Assembly: GCF_002846335.1 (NCBI RefSeq)
Contig: NZ_PJMQ01000001.1
Span: 1,922,001-1,986,000 of the forward strand
Source: Janthinobacterium sp. 61
GTDB lineage: Bacteria; Pseudomonadota; Gammaproteobacteria; Burkholderiales; Burkholderiaceae_D
Direction of reading: 5' to 3'
Length of the DNA stretch: 64,000 nucleotides
The translations under genes were made by a program, and so were the position numbers. Shown piece after piece: positions 28,693 to 37,964 of this stretch (position 1 is its first letter; every line of letters starts with the position of its first letter). Under the pieces are notes generated by a model. It was not told the DNA's origin. It saw only the letters and a program-made list of their open reading frames with translations, and did not search any database.

Positions 28693-29856
28693 TTAGACGC
28701 TGTGGTTGACGATGTAACTGGCCCGTTCGTAGAGCTCGTCGAATGTGATGATCTCGGGCCATACCGTGTTGCGGCGATAGAGCTCAAACGACCGGTATTG
28801 GTCTGCATTGACCCCGTGCTCGCCCATGAATTCGCTCAGGCTACCTATCACCAAAAACGAGCGTGGCTGGAAGCTGAAAGCCTCTTCGCCCGTCGGCGCG
28901 CCATGCTCATCCTTGCCGACAAATTTGTTTCCAATCTGCTCGACGGCCCCTTGGACTGTTCCCTGCACTTGAGCGACCGCCCCGACAAGCTCTGCCGAGG
29001 GTGCCCAGCATCCAACGCGATACGGTTTGTTGGACAACAGTTTGGTGGTGTGGATTTTTATCTCTACAAAGCAGAGGCTTGATATCAACCCGCGCGTCTT
29101 CATCAACGCATCCACTCTCTTTCCATGCGAGGCGACCGAGTGGCCTTGGACGACGCTTTCAAGCTTCTTGTCGTCGAGCGACGATAGGAACAAGTAGCCA
29201 AGGCCATATCCGAAGAACCACGTGTTCTTCTCAAAGAACCTTTGCCAAAGAGCCTCTCCATTGCATCCCTTGAACTCCTCGGCATGCACGAAATATTCAG
29301 GCTCATTGAGCAGACGCGCATACGCCGCTAGCTGCTCTTTGCGGTAGGCGATGGCGACAATATCTTCCTTGGTTATTTTGGTGCGGAGAACTTCGGCGAG
29401 TATATCTGGATTGTCTGTAAGCAGTTTGGTCGCTTGGCGCTCGGAAAGAATGAATCGACGAAGCTCGTCATCGGTGATGTTGACCCCGTGGTCATGATGG
29501 AAAATGTATTCTTGGATGTGCTTAGCGAACTCCAAGAATTTGGTGATCTCGTCGCCGATCAGGGCGAAGTTTGACTTGTGCGGAGAGCCAGTCGCTTCGG
29601 TGTAGGATTGGAGATTGAGCACGCTAACGGTGCGAGAGTCCTCGAAGAACGTCGCTTTGACTATCCGCTTCCCGCCCTCCTTCTGCCGAAGGAGTATCTC
29701 TTTTTTTACCGTAGCAAAGATCAACTCGTTGCTAGAGGCGTCGAAAGCCTTCGATGCGATGCGAACCTTGCGCTCCTTGTCGCTAAAGCCTTGCAGGGCT
29801 CGACTCATGTAAGTTTTGTCGGAGCGCTTGTTGATGTCGTAGTCTGAGTCGTCCAT
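28693..29856 (-). CDS. sduA: Shedu-type defence nuclease (SduA, DUF4263)
   Basis: The C-terminal half of this 387-residue protein is the DUF4263 domain that defines Shedu, a single-gene antiphage system with a PD-(D/E)XK nuclease. The likely active site is KRVDALMKTRG (Asp249) and LCFVEIKIHTTKLL (Glu265, Lys267), followed by AVAQVQGTV, FQPRSFLVIGS and ELYRRNTVWPEIITFDELYE, all typical of the domain. The first 190 residues would be the regulatory part that keeps the nuclease inactive until infection. It stands alone with its own promoter region and sits beside Abi-C and OLD genes in a defence block. Confidence 0.88.
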   Translation of the reverse strand: MDDSDYDINKRSDKTYMSRALQGFSDKERKVRIASKAFDASSNELIFATVKKEILLRQKEGGKRIVKATFFEDSRTVSVLNLQSYTEATGSPHKSNFALIGDEITKFLEFAKHIQEYIFHHDHGVNITDDELRRFILSERQATKLLTDNPDILAEVLRTKITKEDIVAIAYRKEQLAAYARLLNEPEYFVHAEEFKGCNGEALWQRFFEKNTWFFGYGLGYLFLSSLDDKKLESVVQGHSVASHGKRVDALMKTRGLISSLCFVEIKIHTTKLLSNKPYRVGCWAPSAELVGAVAQVQGTVQGAVEQIGNKFVGKDEHGAPTGEEAFSFQPRSFLVIGSLSEFMGEHGVNADQYRSFELYRRNTVWPEIITFDELYERASYIVNHSV

Positions 29857-29962
29857 CGTTTCTCTCCGCGCGTCGATTCGCCACCACTAGATAGGATGGC
29901 GGCGATGACGCCACTGTGGGTGGCGGCCGGGCTAGGACCTATTATTCGTCGGCGGTCATTGG

Positions 29963-30790
29963 CTAGCGCTTTTCAAGCATGGCCAACATGTAGGCCGAAA
30001 CCGTTCCGACGACTTCTATGCTGGCCTTTGCCTCGTGTTTGGACAGGCTTGCTGGATCTGGCCGGCCATGGCCCGTTCCCTGTTTGTTCCGCAAGCGGTT
30101 CACCGCGCAAGCCGATTGGAACATGGCGCGCTCAAGTCCGCGAACAGACTCTTCGCCAGGCTGGGCGGGCAATTCGGGGACGGCCATCCCCAATGCCATG
30201 AATGCCATGCCCAACAGCATTTGGAAGTTTGCGCCGGTGGCGGGATAGTTTCCATTGATCGTTTGCAGAACGTGCGCGGCGGTCGCCTCCATCAAATCCT
30301 TGCCGGTCCCCGCGACTAAAGCCGCGTCCTCCGCGCCTCGCTGCGCGCGCGCAGCATACGCCTTCAATGCCGCCGTCATCTCTGCGCCTTTAAGCGCGCT
30401 GAGAACCTTGGGGGCGACGGTGCCATCCGAAGACAGCACGAAGCCCTCAACCTCGAAGGCGGCGGCGAGATTCGCGATGGCCTCTTTGCCGACATAATTT
30501 GGCGATGCCTCTCGGAAACCGCCGCACGAGCGCACTTTTGAGATTAACGCTTCAATCAGCTTGGCGCCGGCGGCCTCGTCCTCGGCCAGCGCGTGCGTCA
30601 AAATTGTGCGGACCCTCTTGGCCTTGCCCACGGGTCCTTGGCGCGCCGGATCTGCGTGCAACAGTCTGGCGCTGCCGACGTAGAACTCGATGTCGGAGTG
30701 GGTGGGTTCGCGATAGACGCCTCCGCTCTTGGAGTCGTCGATCAGCTTCGATACAGACCCAATGATGGCGTCGTTGATTGGCAATGACAT
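29963..30790 (-). CDS. abortive-infection (Abi-C/HEPN) family protein
   Basis: The C-terminal part of this 275-residue protein matches the abortive-infection C-terminal family, a HEPN-type fold. It holds NRLRNKQGTGHGRPDP (about 231-246), in which R234 and H241 give the R-x(4-6)-H pattern of HEPN ribonucleases. The N-terminal 150 residues are helical and not recognised. The predicted role is RNA cleavage and growth arrest on phage infection. It is divergent from the OLD gene across a 220-base AT-rich promoter region and is codirectional with the Shedu gene. Confidence 0.75.
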   Translation of the reverse strand: MSLPINDAIIGSVSKLIDDSKSGGVYREPTHSDIEFYVGSARLLHADPARQGPVGKAKRVRTILTHALAEDEAAGAKLIEALISKVRSCGGFREASPNYVGKEAIANLAAAFEVEGFVLSSDGTVAPKVLSALKGAEMTAALKAYAARAQRGAEDAALVAGTGKDLMEATAAHVLQTINGNYPATGANFQMLLGMAFMALGMAVPELPAQPGEESVRGLERAMFQSACAVNRLRNKQGTGHGRPDPASLSKHEAKASIEVVGTVSAYMLAMLEKR

Positions 30791-31013
30791 GTATTTACTT
30801 GGATGTTGCCAAGCCCACTGTTGTTGATCAATATATATTTATAAATAATAGTAGTTTATAGTCGTGTATTCATGCAACTACTGTTGAAGAGCGTCATGTA
30901 GTTGCCGAAATCCAAGTGAGCTAGAGTTTCAGGGGGATGCGCCATGCGCCATCGGCCGCCCTTGGTAACTTTTTTGGCCGACAACCCGTCGACAATTTGA
31001 GAAGGAACCGCAG

Positions 31014-32969
31014 ATGAAATTGATTCGCGCGCGCGTGCAAAATTATCGATCCGTTGAAGACAGTGAAGAGTTTGAAATCGGGGACTTGACCTGTTTGGTA
31101 GGCAAGAACGAAGCGGGAAAGACGACGCTTCTCAACGCGTTGCGAGGTATCAAGCCCGCCCAGCCGTTTATCTATGACAAGGTGACGGATTATCCGCGTC
31201 GATTCTCAGCGCGATTCGATGAGCGCCATCCTGATGGAAAATCGGAGGTGGTGGAAACGTTGTGGCTTCTCGATCGCACCGATTTGGATGTTGTTGAGCA
31301 GCGTTTCGGCCCGAAAGCGCTGAGTGGGAACACTTTCACAGTCAAATTTGGATTTGGATACGAGCGACGAACTTGGACCTTGGAAGTCAACGCCGCCAAG
31401 TGCCTGTCGCATCTCATCAAACATCATGCCCTTGATGACACGGAGCGGGCGGTGCTTCTCGATGCGAAAGATGCGCGCCAAGCGGAAGAGGTCTTATCCA
31501 ATTTGCCTGACCGAACTGCCGCGCAAGAAGAACTGTTTCAAGACATCAGAAGCTGTCGCGATCTGAACTTCACTTTGGCTGTCTACGATTTGCTTGGACC
31601 GAGGATGCCGAAATTTTTCTTCACGTCGCATTTCGAACGGATGTCTGGCGAGATATCAATAGAGCAGTTGCAGCTTGATCGCCAGGCAGGAGAGCTGAAG
31701 CCTGGCGATCAGATTTTCTTAGACTTTCTCGCCTATGCGGGGACGACGCCCGAAGAGCTCGCGGCGGCGGACAAGCGGGAAGCGTTAAAGGCCCAATGTG
31801 AGGCCGCAGGCAACGATATCACCGAAGAAATATTTCAGTTTTGGAGTCAGAACAACGCGCTGGAGGTGGTGATTGATTTTGATGCCGGCAGACCCGGTGA
31901 TAAACCTCCATTCAACGCAGGCACTGTGGCGCAGGTGCGGATCAAAAACACCCATCACAAAGCGACGCTGCCGTTATCCGAGCGCAGCTCTGGCTTCGTT
32001 TGGTTCTTCTCCTTTTTGGCGCAATTCAAGCAACTCAAAAAGACCAACCCCAACGCCATCATATTGCTTGATGAACCTGGTCTGACGCTTCATGGCAAAG
32101 CCCAAGGGGATCTGCTGCGCTACATCGTCGAACGGCTTCTTCCCGAACACCAGGTCATTTTTACCACCCATTCGCCGTTCATGGTTCCAATAGGCCGGTT
32201 GGCCGATGTTCGGATTGTCGAGGACGTTGTCGAGGGCGACGGCCCGAGGCCTTTGGTGAAGGGAACCAAAGTGCGGTCGGATGTGCTCGAGGTCACAGGC
32301 GACACGCTTTTCCCACTCCAAGGCGCCTTGGGATACGAGGTGAGCCAGACGTTGTTCATCGCCCCAAACACTTGGCTTGTCGAAGGACCTTCGGACATCA
32401 TCTATTTGCAGGTTCTTTCCCAAGCGTTGAAGAAGCGCAACCGCGAAGGCATAAGCGAGAAGTGGGTGGTGTGCCCAACCGGCGGGATCGACAAAATCGC
32501 GCCATTCATTCGCCTCTTCGGTGGAAACAAAATAAACGTCGCCGTGCTGTCCGACATTGGCAAGGGCGAAGTGGGCAAGATCGACAAGCTCAAAAAGTCG
32601 GACATCATGAAGGCCGGGCAGTTCTTCACCATCGCGGATTTCCTCGACCAAGCAGAGGCTGACATCGAAGATATTTTCGCCACGGAGCTTTTTGTCGACT
32701 TGCTGAATCAAGCATACAAGCCTCCACACACGCATACCGTGACATTTGAGTCGCTTGCCGCCGCAGACGAAACGACGCCGCGCTCAGTCAAAAAAGCGGA
32801 AGCGCTGTTCAAACTCATGCCGGAAGGCGTTCCTGAGTTCGACCATTTCAGTCCCGCGCGTTGGTTGCTCCAAAATCCCAACGTGTTGGATGGCGACTCA
32901 GCGCAGGTTTTGACTACGCTAGCGCGCGCCGAAAAGATCTTTTCGACATACAACCAGATGCTTAATTAG
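31014..32969 (+). CDS. OLD-family ATPase/TOPRIM nuclease
   Basis: This 651-residue class 1 OLD protein combines an SMC/ABC-type ATPase with a TOPRIM nuclease. Visible motifs are Walker A GKNEAGKTT (about 31-39), the signature LPLSERSSGFVWF (about 320-332), Walker B IILLDEPG (about 350-357), the following H motif FTTHSPFMVP, and TOPRIM motifs LVEGPSDIIYL (about 455-465) and VLSDIGKGE (about 512-520). OLD nucleases act in phage defence alone or with partners such as a UvrD helicase (Gabija). No GajB-like partner is present, so this is a stand-alone OLD. An ATG at 31014 with GAAGGA upstream is the start. Confidence 0.88.
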   Translation: MKLIRARVQNYRSVEDSEEFEIGDLTCLVGKNEAGKTTLLNALRGIKPAQPFIYDKVTDYPRRFSARFDERHPDGKSEVVETLWLLDRTDLDVVEQRFGPKALSGNTFTVKFGFGYERRTWTLEVNAAKCLSHLIKHHALDDTERAVLLDAKDARQAEEVLSNLPDRTAAQEELFQDIRSCRDLNFTLAVYDLLGPRMPKFFFTSHFERMSGEISIEQLQLDRQAGELKPGDQIFLDFLAYAGTTPEELAAADKREALKAQCEAAGNDITEEIFQFWSQNNALEVVIDFDAGRPGDKPPFNAGTVAQVRIKNTHHKATLPLSERSSGFVWFFSFLAQFKQLKKTNPNAIILLDEPGLTLHGKAQGDLLRYIVERLLPEHQVIFTTHSPFMVPIGRLADVRIVEDVVEGDGPRPLVKGTKVRSDVLEVTGDTLFPLQGALGYEVSQTLFIAPNTWLVEGPSDIIYLQVLSQALKKRNREGISEKWVVCPTGGIDKIAPFIRLFGGNKINVAVLSDIGKGEVGKIDKLKKSDIMKAGQFFTIADFLDQAEADIEDIFATELFVDLLNQAYKPPHTHTVTFESLAAADETTPRSVKKAEALFKLMPEGVPEFDHFSPARWLLQNPNVLDGDSAQVLTTLARAEKIFSTYNQMLN

Positions 32970-33354
32970 AGTGCCAGAGCCAGTCGATAGAGTCGCGAGG
33001 TGGAGCAAAGCGGCGCCTTGCATATATTGACAAGCGTGATTGACGGCGCATCGCTGCGCCTAAACTGGCTAGTGGTTTGATACTGTGGCGAGAATGCTAT
33101 CGTTGTAATGTTTCGAATCTAGCAGAACCGTTGAACCTAAAGGCAAAAATGCAGCTTTGGACATGCGGGTGCTGGGCTCAAGAGGACGTGCCACAAAGTG
33201 TATTACTTTTAGCCTCGGCAAAAGGCTTTAAAAATTGCATGAGTGATCACAGATACAGAGGCAACATCTGATAGCACGCTCGTCACAGCCAGCTTAACAG
33301 TCGTTAGCATTTCAGTTCTTATCAAATGAGGGGCCTGAAAGCAAGGCACAGCCG
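32970..33354. other. intergenic region without supported gene
   Basis: The 385 bases between OLD and ardC hold only a 64-codon frame (33077-33271) with no recognisable domain. I see no strong hairpin or repeat. This could be the junction between the defence cargo and the mobility backbone. Confidence 0.4.
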
Positions 33355-34494
33355 CTAACAATTGCGATCATATTCCACGATCCATTCCTTGTGCACCTCC
33401 ATGGAGATCATTTGTTTTTCCAACCCGAGCATGTATTCCGCCATTAGCTCGGCATCCTTGGCTGCTGAGAAGATAGTCATCGGGTCAGTGCTCACAGCCT
33501 TGATCCAGTGCTGAAGGTAGGCCGCGTGGTTGTCGATGTGGCTTTGAGACATTGGCACGCCTGTCTCGGCCGCCAGGATCGCCGAGCAGATCTCCGCCCT
33601 CAGCTCTTCCACGGCATATGCCTCGTCGCCCCAACGCTTGGCGATCGCCTCCTGCCGGTCCAGCCGCTTCTTGTGCAACGTGCTGTGCGCCCCCTCGTGA
33701 AGGGCCGTCGCATAGTAGTCATAGACGCTATGGAATGACTTTTTGGCCGGCAGACGTATTTCATCCAGGGCCGGCACGTAGCATGCATCGGTGCCACCAT
33801 GAACGACGAGTAAGCCCGTCTTTTCTTTGAGAGCCTGGATCACCGCCTCCGCCCGGGCAACAGGATCGAACAGCTTTTCAGATGGGGCTTCAAGAGGTGG
33901 CACGCCATTCATTTGCTGAGCATTGAAGACGACGTATCGGCGAAGCGCGAAAGCCTTGCGCTCGGTCTCAGCTGTCTGCGCATTCCGCCCGCCTGAAGGT
34001 CCGCCTCCCGCGTCACCCCCTCCCCCACCCCTTCTACTTCCACTTCCGGCATTTGTATTGGCATTAGATCGAACGCTGTCGGCAGGCTGCCGATTGCCAG
34101 CCGAAGAGCTTTGATGCGCATCCGGGCTCGCAGATTTCCCGACTTCAACCAACTTCACGATCGGGGTCCCTTTCTCACCACGCCTGACCTGCCAGCCATT
34201 TGCTTGCGCCTGCTGATAGGTCGCCCACCGAGGATCGGAGCGTCCCTCGGCATTAAGACAGCTCCCCAAAGCAAGCAGCAGCCTATTTATGCCTCGATAT
34301 CCATTGTTCGTGGCGAGATTCACTGGCCTGAGAGCTTGCGCCGCCCAAGGTCTTTGCCAGGGGGTATTCCCGCTCTTCATCGCTTCAATCAGTGTGAGAG
34401 CGATCTCAGATTTCACGTCTGCTTTATTTCCAACATTTTCGCCTGCAGAGCGAGCATGTCCGTTAGATTGCACAGCTGGGTTTTCGACACGCAT
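33355..34494 (-). CDS. ardC: ArdC-type antirestriction protein
   Basis: ArdC protects incoming plasmid DNA from host restriction during conjugation. This 379-residue copy has the N-terminal ssDNA-binding domain (about 25-115: TLIEAMKSGNTPWQRPW, NNGYRGINRLLL, QVRRGEKGTPIVK), a Ser/Gly/Asn-rich linker (about 120-175), and a zinc metallopeptidase domain with LHEGAHSTLHKKRLDR (HEGAH at 266-270) and a downstream Glu in VEELRAEICSA. The linker is longer than in typical ArdC. It is the last gene of a minus-strand run with the hypothetical at 34551 and TraD. A decayed C-terminal copy lies at 25192-25461. Confidence 0.9.
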   Translation of the reverse strand: MRVENPAVQSNGHARSAGENVGNKADVKSEIALTLIEAMKSGNTPWQRPWAAQALRPVNLATNNGYRGINRLLLALGSCLNAEGRSDPRWATYQQAQANGWQVRRGEKGTPIVKLVEVGKSASPDAHQSSSAGNRQPADSVRSNANTNAGSGSRRGGGGGDAGGGPSGGRNAQTAETERKAFALRRYVVFNAQQMNGVPPLEAPSEKLFDPVARAEAVIQALKEKTGLLVVHGGTDACYVPALDEIRLPAKKSFHSVYDYYATALHEGAHSTLHKKRLDRQEAIAKRWGDEAYAVEELRAEICSAILAAETGVPMSQSHIDNHAAYLQHWIKAVSTDPMTIFSAAKDAELMAEYMLGLEKQMISMEVHKEWIVEYDRNC

Positions 34495-34550
34495 GTCTCA
34501 CCTCTTATTTTTGCCACTATGAAGACCTGATCAGATCGTTCCTCCCTACA

Positions 34551-35138
34551 TTACAAAGACCTATTGGGGATCAATATCCTGATGCCCCCCTTCTGGTCCT
34601 GGGAAAACGCGCGCGGCGCTAGGCTTGCACCGCAAATTCTTTGATGAACTCGATCCATATGCGCCTGGTCCGTTAGCATTTTTCGGATCACATTTGCCAG
34701 TTCCCGCGACAAGCTGGCTCGCTCCACACAGCCACGTTCCTTTAACTTGCTGTGCAAGTAAAAGCAAAGTTCCAGCTTTACAAAAAGCATCCCCGCGTAT
34801 TTTTCCTTGTCAGCTTGCTGATCTTGAATGCAAATCTTTCGAAATTTAGTATTGAGCTCGTCAATGGGGGCTTCCTCTTCAATAGGGGCTTCAATAGGGG
34901 CTTCAATGGGTGCGCCAATACCTGCTCGGTCACTTGAAGACGCCAAATCCTGGTCGTTGCCCAAGTCCCCAACAAGGTCGACATCCAGATCAGCTAGGAC
35001 CTCGTCTTCGTTAGCAATGGCTTGAGTGGCTAACGAGGCACCTCGTGGGCTTTCGCGCACCTCCGCAAGGCACAGCCTATTGATGATGAAACCCGAGCAA
35101 TTGAAACCGTTTTCTCGTCTTGATTTCATTTTTTTCAT
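34551..35138 (-). CDS. hypothetical protein with API-E repeat
   Basis: The 195-residue product is not recognised. It has an acidic middle with a tandem repeat (APIEAPIEAPIEEEAP, about 77-92) and a helical C-terminus (LYFHS-like region, ERASLSRELANVIRKML). The ATG at 35138 is chosen because GGAGG lies five bases upstream; the frame is open 31 codons further. It lies between the coupling-protein gene and ardC on the same strand, so it is probably part of the transfer operon. Confidence 0.55.
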   Translation of the reverse strand: MKKMKSRRENGFNCSGFIINRLCLAEVRESPRGASLATQAIANEDEVLADLDVDLVGDLGNDQDLASSSDRAGIGAPIEAPIEAPIEEEAPIDELNTKFRKICIQDQQADKEKYAGMLFVKLELCFYLHSKLKERGCVERASLSRELANVIRKMLTDQAHMDRVHQRICGASLAPRAFSQDQKGGIRILIPNRSL

Positions 35139-35291
35139 CAAACCTCCCATACAGCATGTTTTCGACATCCAACACCTGGCTTCTTGCTCCGGCCCTGCCC
35201 TCCCACCGCCTTCGCCGCTGATGCTGGCCACGTCCCCGCACCATTCCTTGCGGCCCTTGCCGGCAGCATTAGATATGCTTCTTCCGTTCAG

Positions 35292-37790
35292 CTATGCACG
35301 GGACTGCTTTGGCGCGTGGTTATTCGCCGATTGCTTGCCAGGAAATTGGCAAGACTGCGACGAGCGGTCGCCAGTCTTTTTGGATGCCCTCTTTTTTTTA
35401 AGATCAAGAGCTTCATTCAGCATAGCTGATAGCTCCTCCACGCTCGGCAAGCCGTGCAAATCGCTGGGCAGCTCACTGCGCACCGGCTCAATTTTGGTCA
35501 ATGGCGCAAGTTCCGGGCGAAAATCTGTCCTCGATGCTGGCGAGTCAACGCTGGCTCCAAGTGGAACACGGGAAAAAGCGAACGAGCCAGACGAATCGGG
35601 ATAAAAAGTGTTTGGCTCAGTGTGCCCGGCTGGAATTAGAGCCGTGCTTGCTGCTGGCACTGCTGATGCAGGAGCTGCCACTGAGGTTGTGCTAGAGATT
35701 GGAGCTGCCTTTGCGGCTGGCGATATTGTTGCAACTGGGGTTGCTGCTGGGGTTGCTGCAGGAATTGGCGCTGCGGCTAGGGTTGATGCTGTGATCGAGG
35801 CTTCGGGTGACACAGAAGGGCTACCAATAAACCCTACCCCTCTGCTAATTTCTTTTGTCCAAGCGGCTGGCACGTGAGCCTCCCTGGCCTTTTTCATTTT
35901 GTAATGTGGCCAGAACAGCTCGTATGCCTGGCCGCCGGTAAAGAGCGCCAAGCGCACCCCTTTACCATCTGCGGTCGGGCCAAGACGCGAGCCCAGCTCC
36001 GATGGCTTGTAAATGGCGATCTCGTCGCGCGCGAACGAAAGTGTCGTCGAGCTGCCTGAGCCAGTCCCTCCGCTGCCACCGTAGGAAATATTTGAGCGCT
36101 CGACCTCTCGGGAGCCCAAGGCCTTGCACATTTGCTCCGCGGTGTCTCCTTGCATGAGCTGCCCGACCAGGACGGTGCCGGCCATCGACACCATCGCCTT
36201 CACCATGAGCGCGCCATGGATCTCCTCCAGCTGCGCCAAGTCTTGGCAGGCCAGGATGCAGCGCACGCCTCGCGAGCGGCCGACCTCCAAAAGCGGCCGG
36301 ATCGGAACCTTGCCCATCTGCGCCGACTCGTCCGCGATGATCCACAGCTTGCGGCTCTCGTCGTCATCCATCTCCACGCTGTTCACAATCGCAGAGACGG
36401 TGCCAATGATTCCCTCCAAATAGCCCTTGGTGAGCTCCGGATAGGCGCCATGCCCTTGAAGAATGATTTGCCGGCGCACGCCCCGGGAATGTTTCCCGCT
36501 ACTTCTACGGCCACCTTCCCGCTCAACTTCACCGGCTCCTTTCGAGCTACCTTTCCGACGGGCTTCCCCTTCAACTGCCTCCCCGCCCTTCCTTTTACCT
36601 TTCCGGCCCGCACCTCCCTCAACGGGCTCACCATCATCTATGGCGCCGCGACCTTCAATGGCCTCGCCAACATCATTGGCTGGTATCCCGCCATGCGCCC
36701 ATTCCACAAAGCTGACACGGCGATCCTCCGGTGTTTCGCCCCAAGCATCGGCCAGGTCAAAGATCGGCGCACAAAATGAAGACAAATTGATCAAAATGCC
36801 CTGCGTGGTGACGGATGCCCTCTCCACCGACCGCATTGCCTCTGGATGGCACGCCTCCATGATTTGCAGAATATTGGCCTGCGGGATGGACATCATCTCT
36901 GCCAGCTCGCGCCATCCCCACCCATTCCCTCGCGTCGTCTTCAAATAGATCATGAAGCCGACAACGATCTGCCGCGCCGCGTTGGACCACATCGGATCTT
37001 GGGCCTCCCTGATCATGGCTGCGGCAAAGCGCCGCATGTCCCCGATGTTCCGCATGTCCTTCGCGATGTCCCACGCCAGGGACCGGGCATCCCACGGCGC
37101 CATGATCTCGGGTTCGCCAAAGCCCTTTGTGAACTCTCCCTTCGGATCGAAAAGGAGCAGGCTCTCGCCCGCCTCGATCACCGCTTGGATCATCGGCTTG
37201 AGCGCCGTCGATTTGCCAGAGCCCACGCCTCCCACCACCAGGACGTGCCTAGTCCACATGTCAGCTGGATAAGGCACGTCCGGGGCAATCGGATGATCAG
37301 GCCGGCGCTTGACCCGGTCAGCGAGCATCAGATTCAGCGCCTCGACCGCTTGGGCGCCAACATGGCGCGCCGATCCTCTCAGCACAAGCAGGCCATTGCG
37401 CGGAGCGAGGTAGATTTTCGCCAGGAACACCGCGGGCAGGCACGCGACCCACAGCGCAAACATCAAGCGAGAAATCAAAGCAATTCTATCCCCCGCAGAC
37501 AGCGATTCCAGAAATTGGGCATAGCTGCGGGCAGCATCTGAAAATGCCCAGCTCCAAACGCCATGCAAGGCCGAGCGAATGAGGTAGCTGAAATGGAGCG
37601 AGATGGAGCCCGGAGGGTCATTCAGCCAGGGCAGCGCCCGCCAGGACAACATCAGCGCCAAAATCCCGAGAAAAACTCCAAGCGTGGCGCTGGCGCCGAT
37701 CCATCCCACCACATTCACCCGCCCCACTGATGGCGCGGCCGGGGCAGAAATGCCCCAGTCATATTCAGTCCGACCATTGTCGCTGTTCAT
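35292..37790 (-). CDS. traD: TraD-type conjugative coupling protein (T4CP)
   Basis: Coupling proteins bring relaxase-bound DNA to the secretion channel. This 832-residue protein has N-terminal membrane helices (about 28-50 and 103-127), a P-loop GGVGSGKST (about 187-195), FDPKGEFTKGF, and a Walker B region KLWIIADESAQMGKVP (about 471-486) with ACQDLAQLEEIHG. A Lys/Arg/Gly-rich insert (about 370-430) interrupts the ATPase domain, and the C-terminal 170 residues are Ala/Pro/Thr-rich low complexity. The ATG at 37790 follows GGGAGAGG; a TTG six codons upstream is possible. It pairs with the MobF relaxase at 46075. No mating-pore genes accompany it. Confidence 0.88.
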   Translation of the reverse strand: MNSDNGRTEYDWGISAPAAPSVGRVNVVGWIGASATLGVFLGILALMLSWRALPWLNDPPGSISLHFSYLIRSALHGVWSWAFSDAARSYAQFLESLSAGDRIALISRLMFALWVACLPAVFLAKIYLAPRNGLLVLRGSARHVGAQAVEALNLMLADRVKRRPDHPIAPDVPYPADMWTRHVLVVGGVGSGKSTALKPMIQAVIEAGESLLLFDPKGEFTKGFGEPEIMAPWDARSLAWDIAKDMRNIGDMRRFAAAMIREAQDPMWSNAARQIVVGFMIYLKTTRGNGWGWRELAEMMSIPQANILQIMEACHPEAMRSVERASVTTQGILINLSSFCAPIFDLADAWGETPEDRRVSFVEWAHGGIPANDVGEAIEGRGAIDDGEPVEGGAGRKGKRKGGEAVEGEARRKGSSKGAGEVEREGGRRSSGKHSRGVRRQIILQGHGAYPELTKGYLEGIIGTVSAIVNSVEMDDDESRKLWIIADESAQMGKVPIRPLLEVGRSRGVRCILACQDLAQLEEIHGALMVKAMVSMAGTVLVGQLMQGDTAEQMCKALGSREVERSNISYGGSGGTGSGSSTTLSFARDEIAIYKPSELGSRLGPTADGKGVRLALFTGGQAYELFWPHYKMKKAREAHVPAAWTKEISRGVGFIGSPSVSPEASITASTLAAAPIPAATPAATPVATISPAAKAAPISSTTSVAAPASAVPAASTALIPAGHTEPNTFYPDSSGSFAFSRVPLGASVDSPASRTDFRPELAPLTKIEPVRSELPSDLHGLPSVEELSAMLNEALDLKKKRASKKTGDRSSQSCQFPGKQSANNHAPKQSRA

Positions 37791-37844
37791 CGCCTCTCCC
37801 AATTCCAATCAGGGCACTGCGGAGGGAAATCAGCTTCGGACATT

Positions 37845-37876
37845 GGCGCCGGCCGTCTTGACGAGCGGCCAGCGCC
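37845..37876. other. hairpin between traD and sigma-like gene
   Basis: GGCGCCGGCCG (37845-37855) and CGGCCAGCGCC (37866-37876) form an 11-bp stem with one mismatch around a 10-base loop. It lies in the divergent space upstream of both traD and the sigma-like gene, where a regulatory site or a transfer-origin hairpin could be. Confidence 0.35.
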
Positions 37877-37964
37877 GCCGCTGATCAGACAAACAAATCC
37901 GGCTAGGCAGAAGACTCTTTCAAGTTGCAGTCGAAGGCAGGAAGACAATCACTCGGAGGAAGCA

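Noticed and set aside
28260..28808. 182-codon minus-strand frame between the membrane pair and the Shedu gene
   Set aside because: Partly overlaps the Shedu gene in another frame, and I cannot match it to a family; described only as a possible eroded gene.
31014..32969. Gabija system (GajA)
   Set aside because: The OLD protein fits, but no UvrD-like GajB gene is adjacent.
36132..37541. Plus-strand frames inside the TraD gene
   Set aside because: They are antisense to a coupling protein with clear Walker motifs and have no recognisable domain.
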